The notes under the pieces are model-generated. The model did no database searches. It was not told where the DNA came from and saw nothing but the letters and a program-made list of their open reading frames with translations. Shown one piece after another: positions 1 through 12,661 of a DNA stretch of 60,000 nucleotides. Numbering within the stretch: position 1 is the stretch's first letter; each line of letters starts with the position of its first letter. The position numbers and the translations under genes are program-made. Source of the stretch: Antedon mediterranea (Eukaryota > Echinodermata > Crinoidea > Comatulida > Antedonidae); assembly GCF_964355755.1 (NCBI RefSeq), contig NC_092670.1, positions 5,607,001-5,667,000 on the forward strand, given 5' to 3'.

Positions 1-2520
1 AAATTGTCTATAAAACTGTCTTGGGAGTTAGTTAATTATGAATGATTTTATGTTTTTACTTACGGGAATGGAAACACTTGTGGCTGTTTGTTATCACTGT
101 GTAATCATCTCCGTTAGTTGCTAACTCGGGTACATATTTTGGACCATATACAGAAGATGAATCGGCAGGTTTTTTGTATGATAGATATGCTGTGAAAGCC
201 ATAAAAAATTAATTCTAGTGTAAATGATAACTAACTATTTTGATGTGTTCTGTTTTCTGTTCTGTACAATTTATTTAAAATAAGTTTTACAGTTGTTACT
301 GAATATACTCATTAAACTGTATCACATTTTGAACAAAAAACCTTTTTTTATGGATCACTAATTATAAATAAAAACTGCACAAGCGCAAATTCGCAAAGTT
401 ACCAGCTTAAGCTCATTGCAGATGATGTCACAAATTTGCATAACAAAAAGGCACACGACGTGAAAACTGTCGGCAAGTGACGGTCGATACCAATCTCTTA
501 AAATCGTTGTCTCAGGTTTTATGAAAGAAAAATGTATGTTTATCTATTTTTATCGTCGATCGTTTGTCCTATAGCAGCCCTGAAGCAGAATATTTATTTA
601 TTTATTTGATTTCCTTGTATGCTTTTGTTTTTTGCTAATTATTGGTGCAATTTTAAAAATTATTTTATTAATTTATTTTATTTAACCACATCTTTATTAA
701 GAAATTCAAAATCAGGTAAAAGACAAATATTGTGGTTCTATCTTCATAAATACAAAAAAAACAAAGTTTTAGTTTAGCGAAAAGATCGATACCACCTAGT
801 TTTAAATTAAGTAATTGTTAGAGAATATTTATTTCAATTGGTAAGTTATTCCATATTTAGCGCCTGCAACTTTAAACGAATAATTCATCTTAATAATGGC
901 ATTGTATGGTATTGTAATATTTAGGCGTTCTACTCCATGTATTAAGTGGGTATGAATATCTCCATTCAGCTCAATTTCGTTTAATAATATTGTTGGTGCA
1001 AGGCCGTAAACACATTTATTATAATATTAAACAAGCAATTGAATGAAAGTTAAACTGTTCACATAAACGCAAATGTTTACTTTATAATTAGCATGATTGC
1101 ACTGGTACAATTTGTTATTAATTTGTATTTCGAAGTTGAACAACTACAAAAGAAGAAGAAAAAAAAAAAGAAATACTGGTTCGTGTAGATAATTATTTTA
1201 ATTGACCAAAATAATGAGTTATAACGAATCTTAACGTAAAAGATGCTCGATGTTTAATATCGTGTAACCAATATACAAACCTAAGCCATCATTGTTGAAA
1301 TATTTATTTATTTATAAATATAAATGAACATTCTTACTTTAACAAAAACTTACATGTTTCTGTGTAGTTTAATAACAAAATCAATATTAGTACTGATACT
1401 GATACCATCGCCATGCTCGTAATGCTATTGTGAATATTGTACAGTTCCAACTAATTTAGATATTCCTTTCCGTCAATATCAGTAGAAGTAATGCCGTAAA
1501 GTTAATACTCTTTCCTACAAAAAAAACCCAATAGATGCACTGTTTAAATAACAGAAGTATAAACCTGACTCCAAATAACGAGAGGCAAGCCATGATTCAA
1601 CGTTTCGATCTTTATTTGATCATTCTTAAAAAAATATATAAGTTAACAATAACTAATAACTTGTAATACTCGACCTCGAATGCTTTTAAGCTTTGAAAAG
1701 ATTTTTAAAAATGTACTGCCTTATGCATAATAATCTCTTTTTACAGTAATCGTCATACCTTGTTTTTGTAGTCGATTTCGTTTTGAAACGTTTTACTTTT
1801 GTATAATTGTTTGTTTACAGAATACAATGGTATATTTCAAAATTATCATACAAATATATACACCATTCGTTTTGTTCATTATGTATTTTAATAATTAACA
1901 GTATTGATGCTATGGCCGAATAAACTAAATCAAAAGATATCATAATGCAATGCAATAATGCAATATTTCAATGCTTATTCGTAGATGGAGACAATGATAC
2001 CATATATCGCGGTGGTATCTTTATTTAAAAAAAAAACAAGAACATATAAAAATACAAAGGCAGCAACAAGTGCTGAATTTACGTATTTTTTACACGAAAA
2101 AAAAGAAGAGAATAAAAAATTACACAATTAAAATAATTATATTAAAGGTAAAATGTATATAACTATATATGTCAATAAAAAATAGGTTGCAATTGGTGAA
2201 CCCCAATATTTAGTTGTTTACTTACTACTATTTTCTAATAATTTTAATAAATACAGGACGGGACTATTTTTAAATCTTTCAGTTTTTGCGACAGGGATTT
2301 CGTATTTCCTTTTATTCCTAAGTTGCATTGATGAAACATTTTTTTGATTTTGATAGTCAGTGATTAAAACATTCATTTTCCTTCCTTTTTTTCAAAACCA
2401 TGCTCATAAATAACCATATCGGCCTATGTAATATATATATACACACAGTGTCTTAACCGTTGAAATAAGAAAAAATAATATACGGTACGGCACGTGACAC
2501 CTATTCACCAATCACGTGTA
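1..2520. other. AT-rich non-coding stretch
   Basis: No coding signal was seen on either strand. The stretch is AT-rich with homopolymer runs and short TTTA/ATTT simple repeats, and no domain could be read. It may be intergenic or intronic. Confidence 0.5.
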
Positions 2521-2525
2521 TGTTT

Positions 2526-2660
2526 ATTTGATTTGATTTGATTTTATTCAGGTTTCAACATAAAATTTCAAGACAAATAATAAAAATACAAAATGAAACA
2601 AGCAATGAAGAAACCAAGGATAGCCCATAAAGTAAAAAAAAAACAACACTTATTTCCAAT
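2526..2660 (-). mobile_element. LINE 3' end with ATTTG-type tail
   Basis: Read on the minus strand, an AT-rich 3' UTR runs into AATAAAATC followed by repeated AAATC units (plus-strand GATTT repeats at 2528-2545). Short microsatellite tails like this are typical of CR1/L2-group LINEs. No coding sequence remains, so the 5' limit is approximate. Confidence 0.5.
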
Positions 2661-2670
2661 GTGGTCCTAT

Positions 2671-3425
2671 TACGAATACGAATACGAATAGAACTTTATT
2701 GCAATCAAACGGAAGATTGAAGTTTAACAAAAGCGTTTCACTCAGAAATATAAAATGCAATATAAAAATAAAAAAAAAACATTTAGAAAGGTAGAACATA
2801 CAATCAAGAAATTAAAACAAATTTTCAATCAAAAATTAATACTTATAAAAACTATATACATATATATTTACAATGTTAAAAACAAGTTTAACTGAAAACA
2901 TCAGAATATTGATATAGGCCTGCAGTATAAAAATTTAAAAATTTTAAAGATTTTTAAAAAATTTAAAAAATTTCAAAAACTTCAGACATTTTCAATAATA
3001 TTTACACACAATGGTATGGAAGGGTCGCTGAAAACAGAACACTATTATTATAAACTAGAGCGACAAAAACGGTAAAATTACACATACGAGTACACAATAA
3101 AAAAAATGGCAAAGAGAAATAGACTTATAAAAATACGATACACTAAAAAAGTGATGACTATAAATAAATTAATACATGCAATTATATATTTGTTATAATG
3201 GTATGAGACTCGATAAGTGCGTTTTAACAGCATGTTAAAAAATATCTTATCATTGTTAATACATTTTATGTCATTAGGTAGATCGTTCCAGGCTTTTATA
3301 CCACGATAATAAAAAGTGGTATTACATTTACCAATTGAAAAGGGTATCCTATAATTTAACTGACTATTTCTCGTGTGGTGGATTTGGTAACTATTTATTC
3401 TTTCGAAATGGGCAGCCATATAAGG
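2671..3425 (-). mobile_element. 5'-truncated CR1/L2-like LINE with reverse transcriptase C-terminus
   Basis: A minus-strand ORF at 3419-3078 encodes the tail of a non-LTR reverse transcriptase protein. It contains the pattern FYYRGIKAWNDLPNDIK, which in this group lies just before the stop. The same pattern (FYYNSIKAWNAIP) is at the end of the LINE at 18-22 kb. The 3' UTR runs down to a CGAATA microsatellite tail at 2671-2690. The RT core and endonuclease are absent, so this is a dead insertion. Confidence 0.75.
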
Positions 3426-3429
3426 TACA

Positions 3430-3767
3430 GAGTAATTATAAAAAATACGTAGTATTTCTTATAGGGGGGTTATAACCTGGAATAGACATAATATTGATAT
3501 CAATAAGATGCCACAATCTCTGAACGCATTCAAAAAGAAATTGCAAACATATTTAAATAGGAAGACTAATGCGATTATTTATAAATTCTTTCTTTTGTAC
3601 TATTTTCTTTAAATGTGTATACACTGTATTATTTGTATACATATTATTACCTATCACGAACTGGTGGAAGAACACTTTTATTTCATGGTGAACGAGTTTT
3701 ATATTTTGTACTATTGTATTTTATATTTTCGTGAAAAAATAAAGATTTCGATTGATTGATTGAATCA
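3430..3767 (+). mobile_element. LINE 3' end, plus strand
   Basis: A short plus-strand reading (PQSLNAFKKKLQTYLNRKT, near 3509-3565) matches the C-terminal ending of CR1-like RT proteins. A 3' UTR follows and ends in AATAAAG and repeated ATTG units at about 3748-3765. It abuts the minus-strand LINE at 2671-3425, so two truncated insertions lie head to head. The upstream boundary is approximate. Confidence 0.6.
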
Positions 3768-4100
3768 CAATTTTACCGGTACTCACTTTGTTTTACCTTT
3801 ACTCCTCTGCAAATAAACTATATGACTTTGCCAACCCGTATGACGTAACTATACACAACTGACATGTTTTAGAGCCAATTATCAAGCAAAGAACGGTAAC
3901 TGATGCACGCATTGCTTTCACTAAAGGTCATCTTCCAAACTACAATCTCCGTTCTATAAATTCCGCGTATCATACATTTTGGTTTTATAGAATATCGATT
4001 ATTCTGTCTACCAATGACAATAAAGTGTACTGTATAAATGACTCTAATTTTAGTTTTGCGTCAATAATTTCCATGAATTGAACCCAATTTACAGATTAAT
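3768..4100. other. Intergenic stretch, nothing recognised
   Basis: There is no ORF of note, no repeat structure that could be defined, and no RNA gene visible by eye. Confidence 0.4.
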
Positions 4101-4695
4101 TTAAGATAAGATAAGATGAGATAACTTTTATTGATCCTCAAAAAGGAAATTCATTGCTCGTCATAATAACAAGAAAACACAATAAAAACAAATATAAATA
4201 TTTGACTATTAATAGCTGTAACAAAATCTCATAAACCCTCCGTTCATAGATTGTAGTGTTGTTGAGATTGAATGACACTGATTGACGGTAACATAAGCCA
4301 AAGTTATTAAATTTCATTTGTTTTATCGATCTTCAAACATACATATTGGGGGAAAAATAGAAATAGACAATCAACTTCATAATTTTTTCCATTTATATAA
4401 AGCACCAGTTAGTTCGATTTTTGTATTTCTACCATGAAAAATAATATATTCGGACTTTTTTGTATTCATTCATTCATCATTCATTAATTTGTTTATGTCA
4501 AGCCACTGTACAATCTGTTTTAATTACGTATTTAGTTATAAATTAATATTATGCAGATTAAAATATGAAATAAACAGGTGTCGTCTGCAAGTAAACGTGT
4601 GTCAATAATTAGTAACATTAACAATAACATTAACATAAAAGAAACAATGTAGGACCAAAGACAGACCCTTATGGGACACCCCAAGTAATTGGGAG
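4101..4695 (-). mobile_element. Degenerate LINE fragment with reverse transcriptase motifs
   Basis: Read on the minus strand, broken pieces of an RT domain appear in order. First is GVP*GSVFGP (4690-4640), the GVPQGSVLGP box with its Q codon now a stop. Next is LLADDT (about 4595-4575), the catalytic Y/LADD box in another frame. Then come VQWLDINKL (about 4520-4495) and a TKKSEYIIFHGR segment (about 4460-4430). The 3' end is a GATCAATAAAAG segment with a GATAA-type microsatellite tail at 4102-4130. Several stops and frameshifts make it a fossil. Confidence 0.75.
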
Positions 4696-5140
4696 TGAAG
4701 CGTGGTTCCCACTAGCGACGCAACGCAGCGACGTTTTGATGCAAAGTGCTGTATTCAGTGGGACAGCCAGTCGACAAATCGTGTCAAATTTCGACTCGGA
4801 GAGGGCGCCCTACTTTTCTAATTTAGTTCAAAATTGCTAAATTTTAGGGTGTTGGAAAAACACAATATTTGTAAATTTAGCTAATTATCGGAAAAATATT
4901 GTTAGTGAAATAAATTCATAAATGGTTTTAATATATTGTCATGTAAAATTAAATGTATTTGAACAAAACGATAATCTGTAATTTAACAGCAAAATCAACC
5001 AATGTCTTTTTTCCGAAATTGTACCCTAGAAAATCATTAAAATAAAATATTTAGAAAAATTGAACAGTCCTGAATTTAAAATCCCTGTTAGAAAAATTAA
5101 TAATCTACAGAATACGATATTAAGATAAAAAATTCGGTGG

Positions 5141-5164
5141 TTGGGATGCAGCTCCGACTATTCA
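5141..5164 (+). repeat. 24-bp direct repeat, copy 1
   Basis: The run TTGGGATGCAGCTCCGACTA and its next four bases recur at 8989-9012 in the same orientation with one mismatch. The two copies bracket about 3.8 kb that includes both foldback elements. Confidence 0.6.
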
Positions 5165-6286
5165 AACTAAAGGTACCACTATTTGCTCCATCGAAAACTA
5201 GCGAAACCGCCATTTTGTAAACACATCGTCATCGTGTTTATGAATTTATTTATAGCGAACGATATACGCGATGTTTATAATTGTCCGCGTATAAGAATTC
5301 ATATAAATAATACATTCCAATACAACGTATATTATTACTTGTTTATTTATCACAGTATACATTTTAGTTGAGGAATATTTATCATAACTATTATAATAGC
5401 TTTTATACGAGTCCGAGGCCTAGCCCTATTAGCGAGCGATTGTTCCAGGGGCGGAAAGTCACTTAGTGACGTTGTGATCGGGCGCGTCGGGCCTAGCTAA
5501 TATTAATAATATGACCTAAGCGGCTAACAAGAACTGTTATATACTTGCTTAAAATTGTTTTGTTATTGATGAACAAACAAGCAATTAGATTGAATAACAA
5601 ATTATTTATTCATTTTTTTTGGGTAAAAACATGTACAAAATAGTAGTATTGTAGCCTATAATATAAATTAATAGTAATATTAAACTAATACAGTATTAAT
5701 AAAATATAAAATAGGCCTAACATACAATAAATATTCAATTTTTAAGGTCTACCACATGACAATAACATAATTTACAGAGTATAGTGTAGTAGGTTTGCAT
5801 TCAACATAAATATTTTTATTGTAATTCATCTAAATCCTCTGCAACATACATATATATATATATATTTGTAATTCAACATTTTGTTTTAAATAATTAAATT
5901 ATAGTTTGGGTATGACAATGTCGGTAGGTACCGGTGTCATCTTTTTATCCACTTCACTCTCAGTTTGAAGTCACAAAGACAAAGAACTCTGCATCATCAA
6001 CGATTCCTGAAAGTGTCAGAAAAAATAATAAATATTATTTAAAAAAAATTGTAATGTCTGGTTGTATATATAATTATGACATAAAAGTAAGGCAAATGGA
6101 AGCTGTATTTTATTAATTAAATTACAGTATTTACTAGTATTATTATTTATATAATCTAGGCCTACTAGTAGCCTAGCTAGGCATCTATTGAGCCTAATAA
6201 ATCAAATAATAAATGAAAAATAAAATAATAATATTAATACTGATTGAAAAAAAGTATTTTTTTGGGGGGATCAGATCACCAGGCTA

Positions 6287-7503
6287 GGCCGGCCGCGATT
6301 TTTTTTTTCGTACATAAGTTGGGGACCCCATCATGAAACGTCACAAAATAAACATGAATAATTCATCAGTTAAATTTTCTTGTTCCGTGTGCACCCAAGC
6401 GTATAGCAACAAGAAGTGATTACACAAGTGCGGTACGATTCTAGGCCTATCTCCGCTGATTTCATAATAGAATAGCGGAGTTTTGTGTGGATTGTCGAAA
6501 TAATCAGCCTTTAGTTTATGGTGTTTTTAATATAGTTTATTACTAAAGAATTACGTGTTAAAATTATAGTTTCTATTGATACTATTAGGCCTAATTACTA
6601 GTCTCTAAACCCCTGTATATTCTAGTAGTAGTAGCTGTGTGGGTGTGTGTGACTTGTGTCTTTGGGCTATGTCCAATTACTACTTAGTTTAATGTTTTGC
6701 CTAGCTGTCGATTAGCCTCGACACATTTTGCATAGTGGACGTGTGTGTGAAGAAGAGTGCGCGAAGGCAATCACGTGAATTGACCTAGAATCCTAGGCCT
6801 ATTATTGTAGAAAGAATCGTATCGCAGTTGTTGTTCCGTGTGCACCCAAGCGTTCTTGGACATAGCCCAAAGAAAGCTTAGACCCACAAGAATAAAGAAT
6901 GTGTATAATTTGTGTACTGTATTTTTTTAATTCTGCTATCAATTATCAAACAATATGCAATGTACTCAAAGGAACTTTAAAAATGCGCGTATATGAACAC
7001 ATGAGATGGGAAGATTTGACCCACGAGAATAAAAAATGTATTTTTGTGTAATGTTTATTGTTTAATTTTGCTGACTTATTACTCGGATTGTGTCATACCA
7101 AAGATAGTGTAACTATCTTTTGGTCATACCTAACACACACACACGTCACACACATCCACACAGCTACTACTAGAATAGACATGGGTTTAGAGTCTAATAA
7201 TTAGGCCTAATAGTATTAATAGAAACTATAATTTTAACACGTAATTCTTTAGTAATAAATTATATTAAAAACACCATAAACTAAAGGCCGATTATTTCGA
7301 CAATCCACACAAAACGCCGCTATTCTTCAACAGAGGAGATAGGCCTAGAATCGTACCGCACTTGTGTAATCACTTCTTGTTGCTATACGCTTGGGTGCAC
7401 ACGGAACAAGAAAATTTAATTGATGAATTATTCATGTTTATTTTGTGACGTTTCATGAGGGGGTCCCCAACTTATGTACGAAAAAAAAAATCGCAGGCCG
7501 GCC
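6287..7503. mobile_element. Foldback (long inverted-repeat) DNA element, non-autonomous
   Basis: Positions 6287-6650 and 7130-7503 are reverse complements over about 350 bp with scattered differences. The arms start at GGCCGGCC (6287-6294 and 7496-7503) and continue through a homopolymer T run and a TAAGTTGGGGACCCC stretch. The central 480 bp has a second internal inverted pair (GGGCTATGTCCAA near 6664; its complement near 6855) and a diverged direct repeat (6880-6960 against 7015-7075). No transposase ORF is present. No clear target-site duplication was found. Confidence 0.8.
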
Positions 7504-7700
7504 AGGACCAATGATACTCGTAATCAGTACAACTTAACGACTATCGGATCAGCATCAACACAGTACAACACACGTCTCGCTATCGCCTATATTGACACAC
7601 GTGTCTCGCGTTGCCGAAACCACGCTCACAGCTAGAAAATGTACCTACCTTTCGAGGCCTGAGAATACATCAACACATTTTGAACAGGATAGAAATATAT

Positions 7701-8929
7701 CATACTCGGGCGCTAATGCAGTTTCGTACCCACCCCTTAAAATTACTCAAAATCTTCATCCAACCTACTCACGAGTTGTCTACAACATTCTGCAATCATA
7801 AAATTGTAAAAAATCGATAATTTTTTATTTAAAACTATTTTTAATCAATTAATACTGAGCACCCTTCGGAAATACATCGCCAGCTTAGCTTCCCGAAAAT
7901 CATCGCTAGGCCTGCCGATAAAAGTACGGAGGCCTCACAGGACATTAACTCTATAGAGTAAACAGTTGCGTTCTATAGAGGGCGTAGTTACTAACGTTTA
8001 AAGCACGCACCAAATAATTATAATTTTCATTATTTCCGACATGCGTTTCGTATTTTTAATAAAGAAAAGAAATACTATACAATTGCTGTATTCATCATTG
8101 TGGGTATCATCATAATTATGTTATGTTTTTAATTTGTTCTTTCATTTTACTAGTAGAATTTCACACAGAAAAGAAGATAAATATGGAACTGCTGACTCTT
8201 GAAGATATAAGTAGGCCTACTGACCAATTTTCCTCTGTTTTAGTTAATTTTACATTATGGTTTGTAGGTCAAATAAATAAATAAAAAGAATTAAAAAGCA
8301 GAAAGATATAATTTATTGAAATGTAATGTACAGTAATACAATAATTATAATAAAAATGTTTTCCATCAATTACTAGAATTTATTTTACTTCTGCTGACAC
8401 TGAATACATCATTTCATGTCTATTCATTAATTTATTTCAACAATATTTTATGAGGGTGGTCCATCCAGCCGAAGCTGATCATTAGGGACCCTTACAAAAA
8501 ATATAATTTGACAAGACAATAACACACAACATTCAAAATAAATAGAATTCAACATAATTAAACACAAAATATTTCTTTATGAAAAAAACTTAAAATCCGT
8601 TTCACGAGGAACATGTAAAAAATATTTTATTATCGCCATAATATGATCATATAACAGCGTCCTCTATAGATCGATGCCCTATGAGGCCTCCGTACTTTCA
8701 TCGGCAGGCCTAGCGATGATTTTCGCGAAGCTAAGCTGGCGATGGATTTCTGAAGGGTGCTCAATTATTAATTGATTAAAAATAGTTATAAATAAGAATT
8801 TATCGATATTTTACCACTTTATGCTTGCTGAATGCTGTAGACAACTCGTGAGTAGGCTAGATGAAGTATTGAAATCATTTTGAGTAATTTTAAGGGGTGG
8901 GTACGAAACTGCATTAGCGCCCATACTCG
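7701..8929. mobile_element. Foldback DNA element with 8-bp target-site duplication
   Basis: The arms 7709-7965 and about 8657-8921 are imperfect reverse complements. The termini read GGCGCTAATGCAGTTTCGTA and its complement. Identical 8-mers CATACTCG flank them at 7701-7708 and 8922-8929, consistent with a target-site duplication. The interior (about 690 bp) contains a LINE-type 3' tail (8412-8510, minus). An 8-bp duplication fits hAT-, P- or Merlin-type transposition; long arms also occur in Mutator-like elements. No transposase is encoded. Confidence 0.85.
8412..8510 (-). repeat. LINE/SINE-type 3' tail inside the foldback element
   Basis: The block TGAGGGTGGTCCATCCAGCC...GATCATTAGGGACCC resembles the tail of the SINE at 50290-50475. 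On the minus strand it ends in AATAAATTAATGAATAG, a short degenerate microsatellite end. Confidence 0.5.
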
Positions 8930-8988
8930 ATTAAACTAATAGGCCTATTATTCTTGATAAAACAATTGATTATAATTTTTTTAATTTG

Positions 8989-9012
8989 TTGGGATGCACC
9001 TCCGACTATTCA
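8989..9012 (+). repeat. 24-bp direct repeat, copy 2
   Basis: This is the second copy of the 5141-5164 sequence, with a single C/G difference. Confidence 0.6.
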
Positions 9013-9476
9013 GAAAATGGACAACAAAACAGTAGTCAAATCGTACCACATTTATAAATTTCACGAGTCCCGACTTCAGTCGCCGAATGTATTGTATTAG
9101 CTTCGGTTTCTTTGAAGGAAACCGATTGGTTATTCAATTATACTTATTAGGAAATGCTTTTACCATAATAGGTAATGTTGGGCGGTTCTTAAATATTCAT
9201 GAGAGCTTAAAATAAAACAGCACTTATTTGCTAGGCGACGAACAATCGTGGTTTCAGTTTTCAACGATAGGTGGCGCTTCAAAATCGTCAATGCGGAAGT
9301 AAGTCGATTTTACACGATTTAACGGTCAAAACGCGAAGTGGCTTTCCCACTGTATTGCGTAATCACAAGTGGAAACCGACGAAACATCTAGCTTCTCTCT
9401 CACTATTTGTAGTTTTATAACTATAATATTTATATGATTACAGATACGGTGAAACAACTCCTACCGTGTGCATCAC

Positions 9477-9516
9477 TTTGCCTAGTTGTCCCTCTATTTG
9501 CCTAGTTGTCCCTCTA
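9477..9516 (+). repeat. 20-bp perfect tandem duplication
   Basis: TTTGCCTAGTTGTCCCTCTA occurs twice in tandem without mismatch. The surrounding 9.4-10.4 kb shows no gene. Confidence 0.85.
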
Positions 9517-10439
9517 GTTGTATAATACGTCTATGCACATAACTTGATTTGCATATAATTTCAGTCACTTGGTTTCTTCCTTTTGTTATTGTTTTCTTTT
9601 GTTCCGCTCAGTAGCAGTTAATTAGTAGAGGAAGAGGCACCATTTGTTTTTACCAATACAGTAGGCCTACTGCAGTATAACAATACAATACCAGTCATTC
9701 AACATATCATTGGATTTATGTTACTTTGCTCAGGAGAATGTATATACTTACAGGACCTGTGGATTTATTTTTCTTGTTTGGATTTTACTTTTTTGATATG
9801 AAATTACTTGAATTGAAGATTAGAAGAAGATAAGAAGGTATTTGTTTTATTTATTCTTACTATAGCAAATGTCCTGCACTGTACCTACTGACGTAATTAC
9901 ATAAGTTATATTATGCTACAAGTACCATTTTAAATCATTAGAATTGGATCATTTGCTAGTACTATAATTCTAAGTATTTAATTTTGATAATGTGAAGATC
10001 TTGTTGTCGTTGTCGTAGTAGTAGGGACTTTTAGATTTGAGTGAACGTGAGCAAAGACCACGTCATTGGCGATTGTTTCTCGTCGACAAATATAGAAATT
10101 TTTGACGTGCCAGTATGACATAATGACCTTGAGATCATATCTGATCTTGTAAATCTAGTAACGCTTGTCCGTGGACCTATTCCATCGTACTGTTTGCAAA
10201 TAATTCACACTTTGCAAATATAAATACTGAAATTCAGTACATTATCAGAAAATCATCGCGAGATCATTTTCCGCCATGATTTTGGTAAATCTTTGCAGTG
10301 TTAGGCCTATACCTCCACTTGTACCCATATCAGAGATCGAACGCCAAAATGCTAGAACAAGTGCTCAAGTTTTCCAGTCGACGTGCCAGTCGCCAAACGC
10401 ATGCACTTACCATAAATGACTTCTTAATATAGTAAATCT

Positions 10440-10735
10440 AAAATTCCCTAGTGGTAGCAGTGGTAGCCGCAGCCACCAGCCATAGAAGTATTCGTTATAG
10501 TAGTCGTAATAGTCTTAGTCATCGTAGTAGTTGTAGCAGTCTTTGTAGTACAGTAGTAGGCCTAGCAATAGTAATGTAAGTGCTAGTATAAATAGTAGTA
10601 GTAGTCGTATTGATCGTAGTCGTATTTTCCGTAATCGTCGTTGTCATAGTCCTCGTAGTAGTAGTCGTCTTTGTATTAGTCGTAGCCGTCGTAGTAGCTG
10701 TCGTTGTCGTAGTCGCCGTGAACGCTCCCATGTTA
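10440..10735. repeat. Interrupted trinucleotide microsatellite (GTA/GTC type)
   Basis: Irregular GTAGTAGTC-type triplets run for about 300 bp. The threonine-rich minus-strand ORF here (10731-10519) is a product of the triplet repeat and is not a gene. Confidence 0.8.
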
Positions 10736-10739
10736 TTGT

Positions 10740-11935
10740 CTTGATGGTATAATCTAAACTATGTTTGTTCTTGTAATATATCACGCATGCCATGTGTATT
10801 GTAGTATTTTACTCATTAAATTCATTTGTAAACATAGAGCTACTTAAAAAATGTTCACTTCAAACATAAACAGTTTTATTGTAACAACAAACTCAAAATA
10901 AAAACATTAGTTATTGAATGACAATGTTTAGTGTAAAAGGCCAGGATAATTATCGCTATTGATTTGTTTCTATATGTAAGTGGGGTTTTGGTTGTGATTT
11001 ATAGTATAGTTTTTTACCAAGTGGACAGAATAATTGAAATAAACTCATTAATTCATTGTCGTTTCAAATACACTGATCATAGTGAACGTTTACGGTAAAT
11101 GCTGAATTGAATAGGTGTTAAAGCCAGTATTAAACACAAATACTATGTTGGTTATTAAGTCAAAATAACAATATTTATATACCTAACAAAACAAATCTTT
11201 AATATTGTTGATTGTAATTTATACACTTAAAGGAGAAATCAAAATTTAAACAAGGCCGGTAATAAAATAAGAACAAACATGAAGCAAATCACTAATAATA
11301 GGTGATCTGAATGTCAAACATTGAAACATTTTTATATATGAGGAGAAAAAATACTAATAGTGAAGTAGCCTACACAAAGCACATTCGTTGTTTCAAATAT
11401 GTAACCGTAAGAAATATCGCAATAGGCCCATTTATTATTTTTTTAAATAGTTTGTGACCTTAAAATCGACCGAACACATTAGAAAAATTATCTTTAAACA
11501 TATTCACTACTTTGGTTTATATCAATAGTAGTATAAGAATATAAAGCTTATGCAATCATAGAGAAGCATATAATCTTGGAGTTTAACGTTAACAGAGAAG
11601 GAAGTTTTTTATTTGGAATGTTTTATTATTTCAATGTAGCCTAAACTTTTAAACTGTACTTACGGTCCCTCCTCACATCGCATCCAAATTCTGCCTGGCA
11701 CACCGAGAACATTATCGTGGTGATAGGTTCAGTGGTAAAGAATTTGATCGTTCACATCAGAATTGTACGATTTGAATCCGTACTGAATTCGAAGCGATGG
11801 ATCAAGAGAAACAGATGTTGTTTATTGATTAAGTGAAACGTTACGTTACTTTTGACCAATCAACAGTGAGCATGAATGATCTTGCGTCACAACGTCAAAT
11901 TCGTGCTCGATGTGAAAGCACGCTCAACGCTCGCG
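10740..11935. other. Intergenic stretch, nothing recognised
   Basis: The sequence is AT-rich without a convincing ORF or repeat boundary. Confidence 0.4.
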
Positions 11936-11939
11936 AGTT

Positions 11940-12046
11940 TTTAGTCGCGTGGAAGCGACTCTATAGTTCACTATGTCGGTCGGTCGGTCTGTCTGTCTGT
12001 CTGTCTGTCGGTCTGTCTGTCGGTCTGTCTGTCGGTCTGTCTGTCG

Positions 12047-12077
<31 letters not shown>

Positions 12078-12095
12078 GGTCCGGTATCACTATGC
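11940..12095 (+). repeat. Dispersed repeat with GTCT/GGTC tetranucleotide array, copy 1
   Basis: A short hairpin (AGTCGC/GCGACT, 11943-11960) leads to TATAGTTCACTATGTCGG, a 100-bp GTCT/GGTC array, and CGGTCCGGTATCACTATG. The same modules recur at 12662, 33168, 26680 and 46055, so this is a repeat family with an embedded microsatellite. The ORF through it (11833-12123) is a shadow. Confidence 0.8.
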
Positions 12096-12204
12096 GTTTT
12101 ATCGCTTTATGACCTTATCTTGATATCAGTTTAATCTAGCTAAGTCAATTTTTCACAGAATATTCCTTATGGCCAGGAATCGATGTGGTTATGTTTTCAC
12201 GGTG

Positions 12205-12545
12205 CGCAATAAAAAATTACGCGGTCTACGCACGATTTAACGAAATCACGTTTGTAATCATATCTTAACAACCATGAATCACAATTAAATAAAATTTGGT
12301 ACTCATAAATTTCAGGGCATAAATCATCATATGGCAATACAATTACGTGCGTAGCGCATGTAACGCATGCGTAAGCGCGCTAAAAATTTTCAAAATTTAT
12401 TTTCGATGAAATAAGAGTACGTTTCAGGCAATTTTAAGCGTTTACAAAATTGCCATGAGTGCGCAGATTTTTGCGCACGCACTGTGCGTTAAATGTTATT
12501 GCGCACTGTTCTTGCCCGATTTCTGTTTTCTTGACTTACTTTTCA
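12205..12545. repeat. GCGC-rich interspersed sequence, class unknown
   Basis: This segment is much richer in TGCGC/GCGCA words than its surroundings, for example at 12351-12380 and 12460-12510. It lies between two copies of the tetranucleotide repeat family and is probably part of a larger non-autonomous element. Boundaries were not determined. Confidence 0.35.
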
Positions 12546-12661
12546 ACTCGCAATTACGTTATACGAGCACGTCAAAAGTGACAGGCTACGCACGTGTAAA
12601 TTAACAAAATATAAATGTTTTTAAACATGTCAACATTTTTAAACATGTTCAGTAATTTCGG

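Larger units (their letters stand above)
4700..9390. mobile_element. Possible large composite element with diverged inverted ends
   Basis: The left side (about 4702-4810) starts GTGGTTCCCACTAGCGACGC and contains CAGTGGGACAGCCA and AAATCGTGTCAAATTTCGAC. The reverse complement of 9305-9385 contains CAGTGGGAAAGCCA and AAATCGTGTAAAATCGAC in the same order. A related short element lies at 25086-25273. The interior has no transposase that I could read and holds two foldback elements. The match between the ends is imperfect, so treating the whole interval as one element is tentative. Confidence 0.3.

Noticed and set aside
7592-7820. Two overlapping 69-residue ORFs
   Set aside because: Both lie across the boundary and arm of a foldback element and show no domain.
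10519-10731. Threonine-rich minus-strand ORF
   Set aside because: Translation of a trinucleotide microsatellite.
11833-12123. Plus-strand ORF with SVGLSVGLSV repeats
   Set aside because: Translation of a GTCT/GGTC array within a dispersed repeat.
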